A stretch of DNA of 64,000 nucleotides, taken from NCBI GenBank assembly GCA_016714165.1, contig JADJNU010000001.1, forward strand, positions 1,674,001 to 1,738,000, read 5' to 3'. Positions 8,802 to 18,434 of the stretch are shown piece by piece. The notes under the pieces were generated by a model, which was given only the letters and a program-made list of their open reading frames with translations, was not told the origin of the DNA and did not search any database. The position numbers and the translations under genes were made by a program. How positions within the stretch are numbered: position 1 is the stretch's first letter; each line of letters opens with the position of its first letter. This DNA comes from Bdellovibrionales bacterium (lineage in GTDB: Bacteria; Bdellovibrionota; Bdellovibrionia; Bdellovibrionales; UBA1609).

Positions 8802-10229
8802 TTGCGCGTTTCTTGGTTTCGATATGTAAATCTCTGCCTCAGTCTTTCCTGGTTAGCCCTCGTCTATTTTTTTTTCGATCGGCACCCTTGGCCTTGGCCA
8901 GATGAGGCGCTCTACGCAGATATCGCTCAAAATTTTGTTGAGAGCGGCACAATGGGCATTTCTTTTTTTAAAGGATATTTTACCCAGATTGAGTCCCACC
9001 AGCACTTCTATCCTCCCTTTTATTTTTTGAGCTTGGCCTTATTGCTGATTATTTTTCCTCTTTCTCTTATAAGCTTAAGAGCCTTTTCTCTTTTTTGTTT
9101 GGTCGGAACCATTTTTTGGATTTGGAAAGCATTGAACCGGCAATTCAAGCCGATCTCATTTTTGGGGATGAGTCTCCTGATCCTATTTGACCCCGTCGTC
9201 TTGCGTGGCAGCCTGGTCGGTCGCATGGATACCCTTGGCGTCTTACTTATTCTAGGATCTTTGCTCACCCTGCATGTGGCCGAAAGGGATTCAAAAGGGA
9301 AAAAGAAAATCTATCATCTTCTTTTAACGGGGATCCTTGGCAGCCTTGCTTTCCTCACTCACCCAATGGCTTGGACCGCACCCGCAACATTAGGAATTTA
9401 CTCTCTTTGGGCTCTTTATAAAAAATCTCTCACGATCCATGAGGTTTTATTGATTGCATCCTCCGGATTGATCGCATCAATGCCATATGTTGTTTGGGTC
9501 GCTCTTGATAAAGCTTATTTTTTTGAGCAATTCCAAGCCCAAGTGGCTCGTAAAGCTTTTGTATCGCCAAAAAGCATCTCTGAAGGAATGAGTTCTTACG
9601 AGGTTCTTTTCAAACAATACTCCCTGATCAAGCCTGCCGGAATATTTCTTGCGGTTCTATCTTGGAGCGGCCTCATTTGGTTTTCACTTAAGGATTTTAA
9701 AGCACTTAAGTTTGTCATAGCTCATCTCATCGCGGTGTGCCTGGCCTCTTACAGTCGCGAAATGTGGTATCCTCTTTATTTTATTTTGACGGGCTCAATA
9801 GGACTGCTTTATCTCTTAGATCGGTGCAAACCACAGGTCTCTTCATTTTTGATCTTGTCTCTTTTGATAATTTTTTCTTATTCTCACCTCAAGAAAATTG
9901 AAGAACTCAGAGGATTTAACTATGGACTCTATTGCGCTGAAATCGTGAAGATGGTTGGTGCCGAACAGAGGGTTTTCTTGGCCTCAGTACCAGATCCCTA
10001 TTTTTGTTTTGCTTCAAAAAAGATTTCATTTGGGCAGTTCATTCCTGGTGCAATCCCCGTCAATGTCGAAAAAGCATTTAAGAAATTTGACGAATACAAA
10101 GTTTTTATTGGCGGAGAGGACTGGTTCGGCGAACACCTCAAAGAATATTTAACTGAGCGAGCTGGCCAATTTAAAAAACAAGAAGGTCACTTTGCGGGCT
10201 TTCCATTCAAGGTTTGGAAGCGTGAGTAG
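8802..10229 (+). CDS. GT39-type integral membrane glycosyltransferase
   Basis: A 475-residue polytopic membrane protein starting at TTG 8802 behind GGGAAGAGGG. The first loop after transmembrane segment 1 has WPDEALYADIAQNF, the acidic D-E-x-x-Y motif of ArnT/PMT (GT39/GT83) glycosyltransferases, followed by FYPPFYF. About ten hydrophobic segments follow, then a soluble C-terminal domain of roughly 110 residues. Such enzymes use polyprenol-phosphate sugars on the periplasmic face, so the GT2 at 6805 is a plausible donor-maker. The next gene overlaps its stop by 8 bases (GTGAGTAG). Confidence 0.75.
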   Translation: MRVSWFRYVNLCLSLSWLALVYFFFDRHPWPWPDEALYADIAQNFVESGTMGISFFKGYFTQIESHQHFYPPFYFLSLALLLIIFPLSLISLRAFSLFCLVGTIFWIWKALNRQFKPISFLGMSLLILFDPVVLRGSLVGRMDTLGVLLILGSLLTLHVAERDSKGKKKIYHLLLTGILGSLAFLTHPMAWTAPATLGIYSLWALYKKSLTIHEVLLIASSGLIASMPYVVWVALDKAYFFEQFQAQVARKAFVSPKSISEGMSSYEVLFKQYSLIKPAGIFLAVLSWSGLIWFSLKDFKALKFVIAHLIAVCLASYSREMWYPLYFILTGSIGLLYLLDRCKPQVSSFLILSLLIIFSYSHLKKIEELRGFNYGLYCAEIVKMVGAEQRVFLASVPDPYFCFASKKISFGQFIPGAIPVNVEKAFKKFDEYKVFIGGEDWFGEHLKEYLTERAGQFKKQEGHFAGFPFKVWKRE

Positions 10230-11387
10230 ATTAAAAGTACCCGTATTGAAGCGCCGCTTCCTCCACATGGCAGTTCTCGCTGCCATTCTTGGGGCTGGAA
10301 TTTTCTTGACATCTTATAGCCCAAATGTAAGGGGCACTCTTGTTGGGAAGTGGAACGATCACACCTCAAATATTTTATCTGCTCAAGTTTTTTGGAAAAA
10401 GGGATTTCGAATATACACAGAGCCCACTGAGGCTTTCAAACAACTGCTGGCCCCCCACTTCGATGAAATAGTGAGCCCAATCCTACCTCGCCACTACCCT
10501 CCGGGCCTTTGGATCATATTGTTTCCAATCACATTTGCAGAACAACATCAATGGATCAGCCTCGACCTCGCAAGTCGGCTGAGTCTCGCTCTTTATTTCC
10601 TATTTGCTTTAACGACGATTTGTTTAATTTTCCAACTTACGAGCGCCTACTGGGCCTCGCTCTCTTCGCGACTCGCACGGACAAGTTTGGCGGCTTTTAC
10701 TATTTTGAGCGCTGTCGAGCTTGCAAGATGGGCCCTAAATGGAATGTACGACCCAGTCTCTGTCCTCCTTTTGCTTTTGTCGATAAAAGCCTATGAAAGG
10801 AGTCGATTCTCTCATGCGCTTGTCTATTATTCCTTAGCACTATTTTTTCATTTTCGCGCCTTGTGGTTGGCTCCTCTCTCGCTCTTTGCCTTCGTTAACT
10901 ACTTCAGATCTAGTTCCGATACAGCATTCAAGACTATCCTGAATCCGAAAGTTATTTTTTCAGGAGTTCTTACTGTTTTAAGTCTGGTCAGTTTTGTTTT
11001 AGCGGCACCTGGTCTCAAAAATTTGCCAATTAACAATTATTTTTTTATGGGCCTTCCCTCCGAAATTCACTGGTGGAGATTCTCCCTTTTTATCCTAATG
11101 ACTGTAATCGTGGGCGGTAATTGTTACAAAAGCGGAGGTTTTTTGGCATTGAGTTGTATCGCTTGGGCAAGTTTTATGTGGCTGCTCACCCTCTCATTCA
11201 ACAATGGTACGTTCTTTTTCTTATACCCATCGCCACTCTTTTATTTTCTCAAAATTTCGAAACCCAACGTCGCGCCCAGGTTGTTAATCTGATCGCACTG
11301 TGGTGGGCAGGAACATGCATTTTGCTCATGCGAAATTCTCCATTTGAATTTCGATTCTTCCATGAAATTATTGATCTATTTATTTAA
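10222..11387 (+). pseudogene. GT-C-like membrane glycosyltransferase, probably frameshifted near its 3' end
   Basis: GTG at 10222 overlaps the stop of the previous gene. A multi-pass membrane protein reads to 11292. It has a first large loop with KWNDHTSNILSAQVFW and PRHYPPGLW, reminiscent of GT-C enzymes, but no clean catalytic motif. After about 11205 the coding character moves to another frame that continues to 11385 as LFLIPIATLLFSQNF...ALWWAGTCILLMR, a better membrane segment than the in-frame tail. A one-base deletion near the T-run at 11212-11216 would account for this. If the lesion is not real, the gene is 10222-11292 (356 aa). Confidence 0.55.
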
Positions 11388-11399
11388 CTCTGTATGGCA

Positions 11400-12149
11400 C
11401 TATTTTTTCTTGGAATACATGCACTTTATATTCCATAACTCAGCAGGTGCCATTAAAAAATCACTCAGCCTGAGCTTTGAACCAGCAATGTCATGCCATT
11501 GATTCAAGGGAAGCTCGTGAATGATTGCAGAGCCTTTTTCTTTGTATTGTGGAGTCGTCATTATTCGAAACAATAGCTCGATATCAAAAAGCCAGCGAGA
11601 CGTCAGAGGTTCTAAAAATATACTTTGTGCGATTTCTCTTCGAAAAATTTTTGCCCCACATTGGGTGTCGTAAACTGGGAGGCCTAGCACCAAACTCGCC
11701 AAAGTAGCAAATACTCTGCCGATATAGTGTCTGTACCAATGTCGCACAATATTGGCCCCAAGCCTTAGAATCCTCGCGCCCATGACTAGGCTGACCATGG
11801 GATTTTCCTCAATAATTCGCCGAAAAGATTTTATTTCAGAGAGAGGAGTTGCGAGATCCGCATCCCAAAACCCCAACCAATCACACTGAGTTTCCGAAAG
11901 TAGTTTTAATATTCCCTCACGTACGCTGGCGGCCTTGCCTAAGTTGTTCGGTCGATCAATAACCAGTGTTTGTTCTGGATACTTCTTAGAAATACCCTTA
12001 AGGACCGATCCCGTCTCGTCTCGACTGCCATCATTGACAAAACAAAATACCAGCTCGAAAGATTTATCTTCGTCGAGAAATTGGCTAAAGGATTTCACAT
12101 CGAGGCGCTTCGCCTCATTAAAGCATGGAATCACCAATCCAATTTTCAC
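11400..12149 (-). CDS. Polyprenol-phosphate glucosyltransferase-like GT2 (ALG5 type)
   Basis: A 249-residue family-2 glycosyltransferase: VIPCFNEAKRLD, VNDGSRDET, NLGKAASVREG, FWDADLATP, and DTQCGAKIFRRE. The last two are hallmarks of dolichyl-phosphate beta-glucosyltransferase (ALG5) and its bacterial relatives. GTG start with GGGAG upstream, 42 bases after hddA on the same strand, so probably the last gene of the hddC-gmhB/hddA/GT2 operon. It would load a hexose on undecaprenyl phosphate for a GT-C enzyme. It converges with the GT-C gene ending at 11387. Confidence 0.84.
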   Translation of the reverse strand: MKIGLVIPCFNEAKRLDVKSFSQFLDEDKSFELVFCFVNDGSRDETGSVLKGISKKYPEQTLVIDRPNNLGKAASVREGILKLLSETQCDWLGFWDADLATPLSEIKSFRRIIEENPMVSLVMGARILRLGANIVRHWYRHYIGRVFATLASLVLGLPVYDTQCGAKIFRREIAQSIFLEPLTSRWLFDIELLFRIMTTPQYKEKGSAIIHELPLNQWHDIAGSKLRLSDFLMAPAELWNIKCMYSKKK

Positions 12150-12191
12150 GGCATCTCCCGTAAATGATTCACCCCTGAAGCTTCTGCCAGG

Positions 12192-13178
12192 TCACTGTTC
12201 GGCATAGATCACCTTCGAACCATCATTTTCAAAGCGAAACGGTCGATGGTCCATGCCATTGGCTTCAAGAACTTTGGCTATTTGCTCGCGCTTTTCAGGG
12301 GGACAGCAAACAAGCAAAAATCCACCTCCGCCGGCACCAAGTACCTTTCCACCAAAAGCTCCATTGTCCATTGCCAATTGGTATTGAGTATCAATGTCAC
12401 TGCTCGACACTCCGCGAGCCATTCCTTTTTTTAAGACCCAGCCTTTATGAAGGAGATCTCCAAAGGCATCAAATCGACCCGCGTGAAGTGTCTCTCGCCC
12501 TTTCGAGACCAGCTCAACCATCTTCTTGAGGCGTTCAATTTTTTCAGGAAACATCATGTTTGCCTTTTGCTCACTCAAAATCGCAGAAGCCGGTCGATTT
12601 TTACCCGTGTAAAACAACATGAGGTGTTCTTGAAAAGCCTCATAATAATCTGGATTTAAAAATAAGGGCTCAACCTTTACTCGTTCATCGGCTGAGTATG
12701 AAATGACGTTAAGTCCGCCATATGCCGCCGCATACTGATCTTGCTTCCCGATTGGTTCTCCCAAATCTTGAATTTCGACCTCGCAGGCCTCACGTGCGAT
12801 TTGCTCTTTTGTGACAAACCGACCTTGTCTCGAATACAAATTGTGCAAAACTCCCACCGTAAAGCAGGAAGAAGACCCCAACCCCGTCCCAGAAGGAATA
12901 TCAGAAATCGAACTGACTTCTAGTCCACCTTTAATATCCAATCTCTCTATAACTCGCCGTAATATCGGGTGTTCAATTTTGGCGACTGAATCCACAGTCT
13001 CCGTTTTTGAATATTTCATACGGAATTGATTTCGCTCAAAAAAATCATGAGACGAGATGTACATGTACTTATTAATGGTCACACTTAGGGTCGCCCCGGG
13101 AGATTGCTGGTAAAACCCAGGGAGGTCGCTTCCGCCGCCTAAGAAGCTCATTCGAAAGGGAGTTTTGGTAATAATCAC
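12192..13178 (-). CDS. hddA: D-glycero-alpha-D-manno-heptose-7-phosphate kinase
   Basis: A 328-residue GHMP kinase. The N-terminus ITKTPFRMSFLGGGSDLPGF is the HddA signature. Motif 2 is SDIPSGTGLGSSSCFTVG and motif 3 KVLGAGGGGFLLV. It phosphorylates heptose 7-phosphate at C1 in the GDP-D-glycero-alpha-D-manno-heptose pathway used for S-layer, capsule or O-antigen heptose. The GTG start overlaps the stop of the HddC-GmhB fusion by 4 bases (GTGA), placing kinase, phosphatase and guanylyltransferase in one operon. GmhA, the isomerase for the first step, is not in the window. Confidence 0.9.
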   Translation of the reverse strand: MIITKTPFRMSFLGGGSDLPGFYQQSPGATLSVTINKYMYISSHDFFERNQFRMKYSKTETVDSVAKIEHPILRRVIERLDIKGGLEVSSISDIPSGTGLGSSSCFTVGVLHNLYSRQGRFVTKEQIAREACEVEIQDLGEPIGKQDQYAAAYGGLNVISYSADERVKVEPLFLNPDYYEAFQEHLMLFYTGKNRPASAILSEQKANMMFPEKIERLKKMVELVSKGRETLHAGRFDAFGDLLHKGWVLKKGMARGVSSSDIDTQYQLAMDNGAFGGKVLGAGGGGFLLVCCPPEKREQIAKVLEANGMDHRPFRFENDGSKVIYAEQ

Positions 13179-14554
13179 TTTTTCAACTCCCCGTTTGGAA
13201 TACTCAAAATAAAATCAATGGCCTCGCTCAGTTGCACAAACGTTCGATCTGGTTTCTCATTTTTAAACTCACCGACTCTGCCCGGACCTTGAGCTAAGCC
13301 AAAACACATTCTCAACTCAGCGGCCCGTCCGGTACCGATGTCCCGCCAAGTATCGCCTACAATAAAAGATTTAGATAGGTCGATATTAAAAAATTGGGCC
13401 GCACGTTGAAGCATTCCAGGTGCGGGTTTACGGCAATCACAGAAGCACGCGTAGGCATTTTTTTCGCCTCCATCCTGCCCGTCGGGATGATGGGGACAAA
13501 AATAGATGGAGTCAAACCATGCTCCCTTTTCGCCTAAAATGAACTCCATCTTTTTGTGGAGTTCCCTGATTCCCTTTTCGGTCCCGAAGCCTTTTGCAAC
13601 CAGTGGCTGGTTGGTGACCACAATGGCCAAATACCCAGACTTATTTATTCTTTTTAATGCATCCGCCACATCATCAAAAAGTTCTAACTTATTTGCGTCG
13701 TAAAGAAAATCAACGTGTTTACAAACAACTCCGTCACGATCTAAAAAAATGGCTGGACGAGGATTGCGACGATTGAGTTTCTTAATCTTGCCACTCAAAT
13801 AATCCTCTTCTACGGCCAACAGACGATCAGGGCTTCCCATGTCTTTAAGGTACTCGGCCGAAGGATAAGCATAAAAACTCTCCTTTGAAACCAAATAGGG
13901 AAAAACGTCTCTCCCCAAATCCAAGGTTTTGCCATTGACCAAATAATTAAAAATGCGAGGGTTCAGCAAATACACGGCGGCATTCACTTGGTTATGATAA
14001 AAGCGACCCGGATCATGCGGCTTTCCATGAAACACCGATATTCGAAAATCATCTTCAAACTCCACAAGGTCGCTATCATGGGGATGGTCGTTTGGATGAA
14101 CCATTAAAGTCGCGCAAGGATTCTGCTTCTGAAAATGAAAACGCCATAGAGATTCAATGTTCATATCAACCATGACATCCCCGTACACGACCAAAAATGG
14201 AAGAGATTCACCCTCAGGGAGCGGGAGGGGCAGCGGCCACGACGAAGCACTCTGACTTTCCTGACGAATTTGAGTCTCTGCTTCCTTCAATGCGCCCGCC
14301 GTACCAAGTGGCTCACTCTCCACACAATAGGAAATTCTCAACCCCCATCTGTCACCATTTCCGCAAAAGCTTTCGATATCTTTATGCAGGTGACCAGTTA
14401 GGATAATAACCTCTTTGAGACCCTCTCTCGCCAGCCACTCTAGCTGATGCTCTATGATCGGTTTACCACCGATAGGAACCAATACTTTGGGGAGCTTCTG
14501 AGTTAATGGTCCAAGACGTGAACCTTTCCCACCTGCCAATATGACTGCCTTCAA
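13175..14554 (-). CDS. Bifunctional heptose-1-phosphate guanylyltransferase / heptose-bisphosphate phosphatase (HddC-GmhB fusion)
   Basis: A 459-residue fusion. Residues 1 to about 260 are a nucleotidyltransferase: AVILAGGKGSRLGPLT, LPKVLVPIGGKP, and VVYGDVMVD. The second half is a HAD phosphatase of the GmhB type: FLDRDGVVCKH, VVTNQP, the zinc-loop Cys/His residues CPHHPD and CFCDCRKP, and VGDTWRDI. It would remove the C7 phosphate after HddA and then activate the sugar with GTP. The frame stays open to 14614, but that extension reads through an 8-bp tandem repeat; TTG at 14554 gives the family start MKAVILAGG. A low-complexity PLPLPLPEGE stretch interrupts the nucleotidyltransferase domain before the LVVYGDV strand. 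Confidence 0.85.
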   Translation of the reverse strand: MKAVILAGGKGSRLGPLTQKLPKVLVPIGGKPIIEHQLEWLAREGLKEVIILTGHLHKDIESFCGNGDRWGLRISYCVESEPLGTAGALKEAETQIRQESQSASSWPLPLPLPEGESLPFLVVYGDVMVDMNIESLWRFHFQKQNPCATLMVHPNDHPHDSDLVEFEDDFRISVFHGKPHDPGRFYHNQVNAAVYLLNPRIFNYLVNGKTLDLGRDVFPYLVSKESFYAYPSAEYLKDMGSPDRLLAVEEDYLSGKIKKLNRRNPRPAIFLDRDGVVCKHVDFLYDANKLELFDDVADALKRINKSGYLAIVVTNQPLVAKGFGTEKGIRELHKKMEFILGEKGAWFDSIYFCPHHPDGQDGGEKNAYACFCDCRKPAPGMLQRAAQFFNIDLSKSFIVGDTWRDIGTGRAAELRMCFGLAQGPGRVGEFKNEKPDRTFVQLSEAIDFILSIPNGELKK

Positions 14555-14570
14555 ATGAATACCACTTTCT

Positions 14571-14617
14571 ACCAAAGACCAAATAACCAAATGACCAAAT
14601 GACCAAATGACCAAAGA
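14571..14617. repeat. 8-bp tandem repeat (ACCAAATG)n
   Basis: About six head-to-tail copies of ACCAAATG or close variants lie just upstream of the hddC-gmhB start. The copies at the ends differ (ACCAAAG, ACCAAATA). A copy-number change would alter the spacing upstream of the gene. Confidence 0.8.
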
Positions 14618-14852
14618 CGGCCTAAATTAATTCTTAGGCACAATTTTGACAAGTTGTGTGATTTGGTTGCAGAGCGCAAATTGAAAAAATATCTGATCCG
14701 CCTCAGACCAGCGGAACAGTAAGAGGCACGAGCTGTCTATTTTTTGGAATAAGCCTGCTGATAAAGTTCCTGTACAAAGCATTCCTTGTTGAACGATATT
14801 GAGATCCCGTATTATGACTAGTTAACCACCAAATTAAAGGTGAAAAGGCTGA

Positions 14853-16250
14853 ATGAGCAACCAAAGCGAGCAAATTCCTGCTCCTGATCATCCAACGGAT
14901 CGCAGTCTCGTGACACGAAAAATTGCGATTGGGGGAGTGTGGGCCTTTTTAGGTCGTATTGGCTCAGTTCTGCTCGTTGTAGCCGTTAATGGCCTCGCAT
15001 CCCGACTGCTTTCACGCGAAGAAATGGGTGCTTATTTTATATGTCTGAGTTTTGTTGCTATTCTGAGCATTCTTGCTCAAGTGGGATTGAACCACAGCAT
15101 CGTTAAGCTACTCGCGTCAGAGATGGCATTGGATAGAGCTGACAAGGCGAAGGCGCATATTCTTGCGGCCTTTAAGCTCGTTTTATTGTTGTCCTTGGGA
15201 ATTGTTTTTTTATTTAGCAGTTCCCTCACGAAAGACTTTATCTATCGGTTTTTCAGTTCGAACCTGTTAAAAAATGAATTGGGTTGGGTTTCCCTTTGGG
15301 CTGTACTTTATTCCTTTCAAACACTCCTCGCAGAGATTTGGAGGGGACTCCAAAAAATTGATCATGCGACGGTATTTGGAGGTCTCTCCACCCAGTTTTT
15401 TACTTTAGCTTTTTTAGGCATATTAATTTTTCTCGGCCACTCAACCCATCTCCACGGTGTCGTTCTTATATCCATTTGCTCAATTTTTATTTCGATTCTG
15501 CTCAGTTTGTTATTGATGCTTCCACTGCTTGCCGAATTTGGAAAAGTAAGTCTCACTTCAACCAGGGAACTCATCGGCTTTTCATGGCCTTTTTTGTTTA
15601 CCTCTATCACTTTATTTATGTTAAGCCAGGCTGATCTTTGGCTCGTCGGCTTTTTAAGCCCAGAAGCTGAGGTTGCCTACTACGGAGCGGCTGTCAGAAT
15701 TACCCTTTTAACCACCATGCCACTCGCAATCGTAAATGCCGTCATCCCTCCTTTTTTGGCTGAAAGACACACCATCGGTGACAAACAAGGAATGGAAACC
15801 ATCCTTCGCAGCTCCGCTCTCATCGCATTCCTCCCGGCTTTGCTTTTGTTCGTGATTTATTGGTTTTTTGGAGCGCAATTGCTTGAACTTGTGTTTGGCC
15901 TTGCTACGGCCAAGGCGCCCCGATACTTTTGATTTTAACTGGAGGCTATCTTGTTCACATTCTAGCCGGCTCTCCTGGATTCACGCTGATGATGACAGGC
16001 AACCAGAAGCCGATGATGATCATCACAATCACCGCAGCGATGAGTATGCTTCTCGTCGGTTACCTAGCGGGAAAAGCCATTGGCCCAATTGGAGTTGCCT
16101 GGGGGAGTTTTTTTCGGCCTCACTCTCCAAACACTTGGCATGTGGACATTCACAAAACTGCGACTCGGCGTTTGGACCCACCCCAAATTTGGTCGCATCT
16201 TTTTATTACGTGAAATCCTGCAGGGTCTCTTAATTTCCCGTTTACGTTAG
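14853..16250 (+). pseudogene. Wzx/MOP-family polysaccharide flippase, interrupted by two compensating frameshifts
   Basis: ATG 14853 opens a multi-pass protein (KIAIGGVWAFLGRIGSVLL, about ten membrane segments) of the MOP exporter family that moves lipid-linked repeat units across the inner membrane. The frame stops at 15932. Family sequence continues in the -1 frame from about 15905 (YGQGAPILLILTGGY, LAGSPGFTLMMTGNQKP), then from about 16105, at GGGGG next to a T7 run, returns to the first frame as LTLQTLGMWTFTKLRLGVWT and ends at TAG 16248-16250. The rejoined protein is about 465 residues, the normal family length. A one-base deletion plus a one-base insertion explain it. It is either a true pseudogene or residual sequence error. 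Confidence 0.75.
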
Positions 16251-16389
16251 TTGGGATAGAAAAAGGATATCTATCTGTTTTGACTAGATAAATTAATTTA
16301 ATGCTCTACGCAAAACCTAACTTGAGGCTCATCCCTTATTTTGTTCACAAAGGCAGCAGGGAGCTGCTTGGTGTTTATATTGTTCTATG

Positions 16390-16420
16390 TATAGATCATA
16401 TGATATGATATGATCCATAT
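16390..16420. promoter_or_regulatory. Imperfect palindrome upstream of hipBA, candidate operator
   Basis: An AT-rich imperfect palindrome with the repeated element ATGAT (TATAGATCATATGATATG ... ATGATCCATATA) lies 20-50 bases before the antitoxin start. HipB-type antitoxins bind palindromes in their own promoter, so autoregulation is the natural reading. The site itself is inferred. Confidence 0.5.
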
Positions 16421-16440
16421 AAAGACCAAAAGAGGTACGC

Positions 16441-16773
16441 ATGCCTTTAAATAGACGGACTTACTCGAAGGTTACAAGGACAGCACTGGAGCTATTCGGC
16501 CAGCACATCTGCTTGGAACGAAAAGCTAAGAAAATGACCGCTCAGGAGCTTGCCGATCGAGCCGGGATTTCTCGGGGCTTGCTGCATAGGATTGAGCAGG
16601 GAAATCCCACTTGCGAAATTGGCGTGGCTTTTGAGTTGGCAGCGATCTTGGGAGTCCGACTATTTGATGCTGATGAAACGAACATAACCGCTAAATTGGA
16701 GCGGATTAAGGATAAAGTGGCCTTACTCCCCAAACCTACCACGACGACCAAGGACTTTAATGATGCCTTCTAA
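16441..16773 (+). CDS. hipB: HipB-like antitoxin, XRE-family DNA-binding protein
   Basis: A 110-residue helix-turn-helix protein. Residues 28-60 contain MTAQELADRAGISRGLLHRI, a clear Cro/CI-type HTH. AAGAGG lies 6-12 bases before the ATG. It overlaps the following hipA by 14 bases, the usual antitoxin-toxin coupling. The product would bind and neutralise the HipA kinase and repress the operon. The C-terminus is longer than in E. coli HipB. Confidence 0.87.
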   Translation: MPLNRRTYSKVTRTALELFGQHICLERKAKKMTAQELADRAGISRGLLHRIEQGNPTCEIGVAFELAAILGVRLFDADETNITAKLERIKDKVALLPKPTTTTKDFNDAF

Positions 16774-18010
16774 AAATCCTAAAGAAGCCTTCGTGTGGAT
16801 TTGGTTGCCAGGGAAGACTTCGCCCGTCGTGGCTGGGAGGCTGGTTGTCACGACTAACGGCATTTACGAATTTAACTATGGACAATCGTACTTAGATTCC
16901 AAAGATGCGATTGCCATATTTAATGACGAATTGCCGCTAAAGAATGGAATTCAATACCCACTGACTGGTTTGTCGATTCCAGGCTGTCTGAGAGACGCGG
17001 CTCCCGATGCATGGGGAAGGCGAGTTATTATCAACCAAATATTTGGAAGAGCAACAAGAGATATCGACATTGATCGACTCGACGAACTGACTTATTTGCT
17101 CAATTCAGGCAGTGATCGTATCGGTGCCTTAGACTTCCAATCGTCGGCTGATAATTATATTCCGCGCCTCTCCGAAGGCGCGACTCTTGAAGAGCTCCTG
17201 AGTGCAGCCGAAAAAGTTGAAGCTGGTGAAGCACTGACCCCTCAATTAGGGCAAGCCTTGCTTCATGGCAGTTCGATTGGAGGCGCTCGACCAAAAGCCC
17301 AGATCGAAGAGACGACTAAAAAATACATCGCCAAGTTTTCATCTTCGACCGATATTTTTAGCCTTGTTAAAGCGGAATTCATCGCCATGCGTTTGGCCGA
17401 GAAAGTTGGATTAAATGTAGCTCCTGTTAGGTTAGAGAGTGTTATGGGCAAGGACGTTCTTTTGGTCCTTCGTTTTGATCGACGCCGTCGAGGAAATTTG
17501 TGGGAAAGACGAGCGATGGTTTCGGCCTTAACTATTTTAAGACTCGATGAGATGATGGCAAGATACGCAAGCTATGTGGATTTGGCCGAAAAGATCAGGC
17601 ACCAATTTACCGCCCCTAAGGCTACGCTAAAAGAACTATTCGGCCGATTGGTTTTTAATATTATTTGTGGCAACACCGATGACCATGCTCGCAACCATGC
17701 CGCTTTTTGGGATGGAACCCAACTAACACTAACCCCAGCATATGATATTTGTCCCCAAATCCGGATCGCCAATGAAGCTTCCCAAGCGATGAAAATTCAT
17801 GGCAACTCCAGTGCCAGCCAACTGGCCTTAGCAAAAAAAAGCCATAGTTCCTTTTTGCTATCAGAAAAAGACGCCAAAAAAATCATCGAGCACCAAATAG
17901 CTACCGTAAGAGAAAATTGGGAATCTGTTTGCGAAGAATCAAAAATAAACCAAGTAGACAAAAACCTTCTGGCCAATAGAATCTTTTTAAACCCCTTCAT
18001 TTTCGAGTAG
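16760..18010 (+). CDS. hipA: HipA-like serine/threonine kinase toxin
   Basis: A 416-residue protein with the HipA N-terminal subdomain and the kinase core. The ATP-loop equivalent is GSSIGGARPKA at 170-180. The catalytic loop is NTDDHARNH with Asp307, and the metal-binding Asp is D329 in AYDI. HipA kinases phosphorylate a translation component (GltX in E. coli) and arrest growth; the target here is unknown. All kinase motifs are present, so the toxin looks intact. Start ATG 16760 (or ATG 16763) lies inside the antitoxin gene. Confidence 0.9.
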   Translation: MMPSKNPKEAFVWIWLPGKTSPVVAGRLVVTTNGIYEFNYGQSYLDSKDAIAIFNDELPLKNGIQYPLTGLSIPGCLRDAAPDAWGRRVIINQIFGRATRDIDIDRLDELTYLLNSGSDRIGALDFQSSADNYIPRLSEGATLEELLSAAEKVEAGEALTPQLGQALLHGSSIGGARPKAQIEETTKKYIAKFSSSTDIFSLVKAEFIAMRLAEKVGLNVAPVRLESVMGKDVLLVLRFDRRRRGNLWERRAMVSALTILRLDEMMARYASYVDLAEKIRHQFTAPKATLKELFGRLVFNIICGNTDDHARNHAAFWDGTQLTLTPAYDICPQIRIANEASQAMKIHGNSSASQLALAKKSHSSFLLSEKDAKKIIEHQIATVRENWESVCEESKINQVDKNLLANRIFLNPFIFE

Positions 18011-18040
18011 GTGCCAGGTGTTTTTAAAACTCTCAAATTT

Positions 18041-18280
18041 ATGGTAAAGAATGAAAAAGGCTATGGCAACGTCACCTTCAACGCCAAGGCCGTCAAAGAC
18101 GCATACTCAAAAGCGAAGACGAAACGGAAGCATCCAACCAGCGTGAATTTGCCTGAAGAGGTCATCACTGAAGGTCTCGCCAAGCGAAAAAAAAGGGCGC
18201 GTAGAAGCCAGGGCAAGGTAGGGAGGACTTCATTTTGGTGTTGTCCCTGCTCAAGCTTGATTTTGTTGCCAAGTAACTGA
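18041..18280 (+). CDS. Small hypothetical basic protein
   Basis: An open frame of 79 codons from ATG 18041; an in-frame GTG at 18011 directly follows the hipA stop. It is rich in Lys and Arg (KAKTKRKHPTSVNLPEEV, AKRKKRARRSQGK) with a poor, Cys-containing tail that looks non-coding. No family is recognised. It may be a decayed small gene downstream of hipBA; coding status is uncertain. Confidence 0.25.
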   Translation: MVKNEKGYGNVTFNAKAVKDAYSKAKTKRKHPTSVNLPEEVITEGLAKRKKRARRSQGKVGRTSFWCCPCSSLILLPSN

Positions 18281-18296
18281 ATGAGGACTTGCTCCC

Positions 18297-18365
18297 TTGC
18301 CCCATTCACTTATTTCCCTAGCCCCCAACCAGTTGCTCCGATTGCCCCATTCAGTTGTTCCCTTG
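18297..18365 (+). repeat. Two imperfect 24-bp direct repeats
   Basis: TTGCCCCATTCACTTATTTC at 18297-18316 and TTGCCCCATTCAGTTGTTCC at 18342-18361 are near-identical copies offset by 45 bases. A partly matching inverted copy (GTAACTGAATGAGG) lies just upstream. The origin is unknown. Confidence 0.5.
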
Positions 18366-18434
18366 ACTGCATTGATGCATTGACGTTGATAGGCCCCGCA
18401 TGCTACGGGAGACTCACTATTTTGAGGAAATCTT

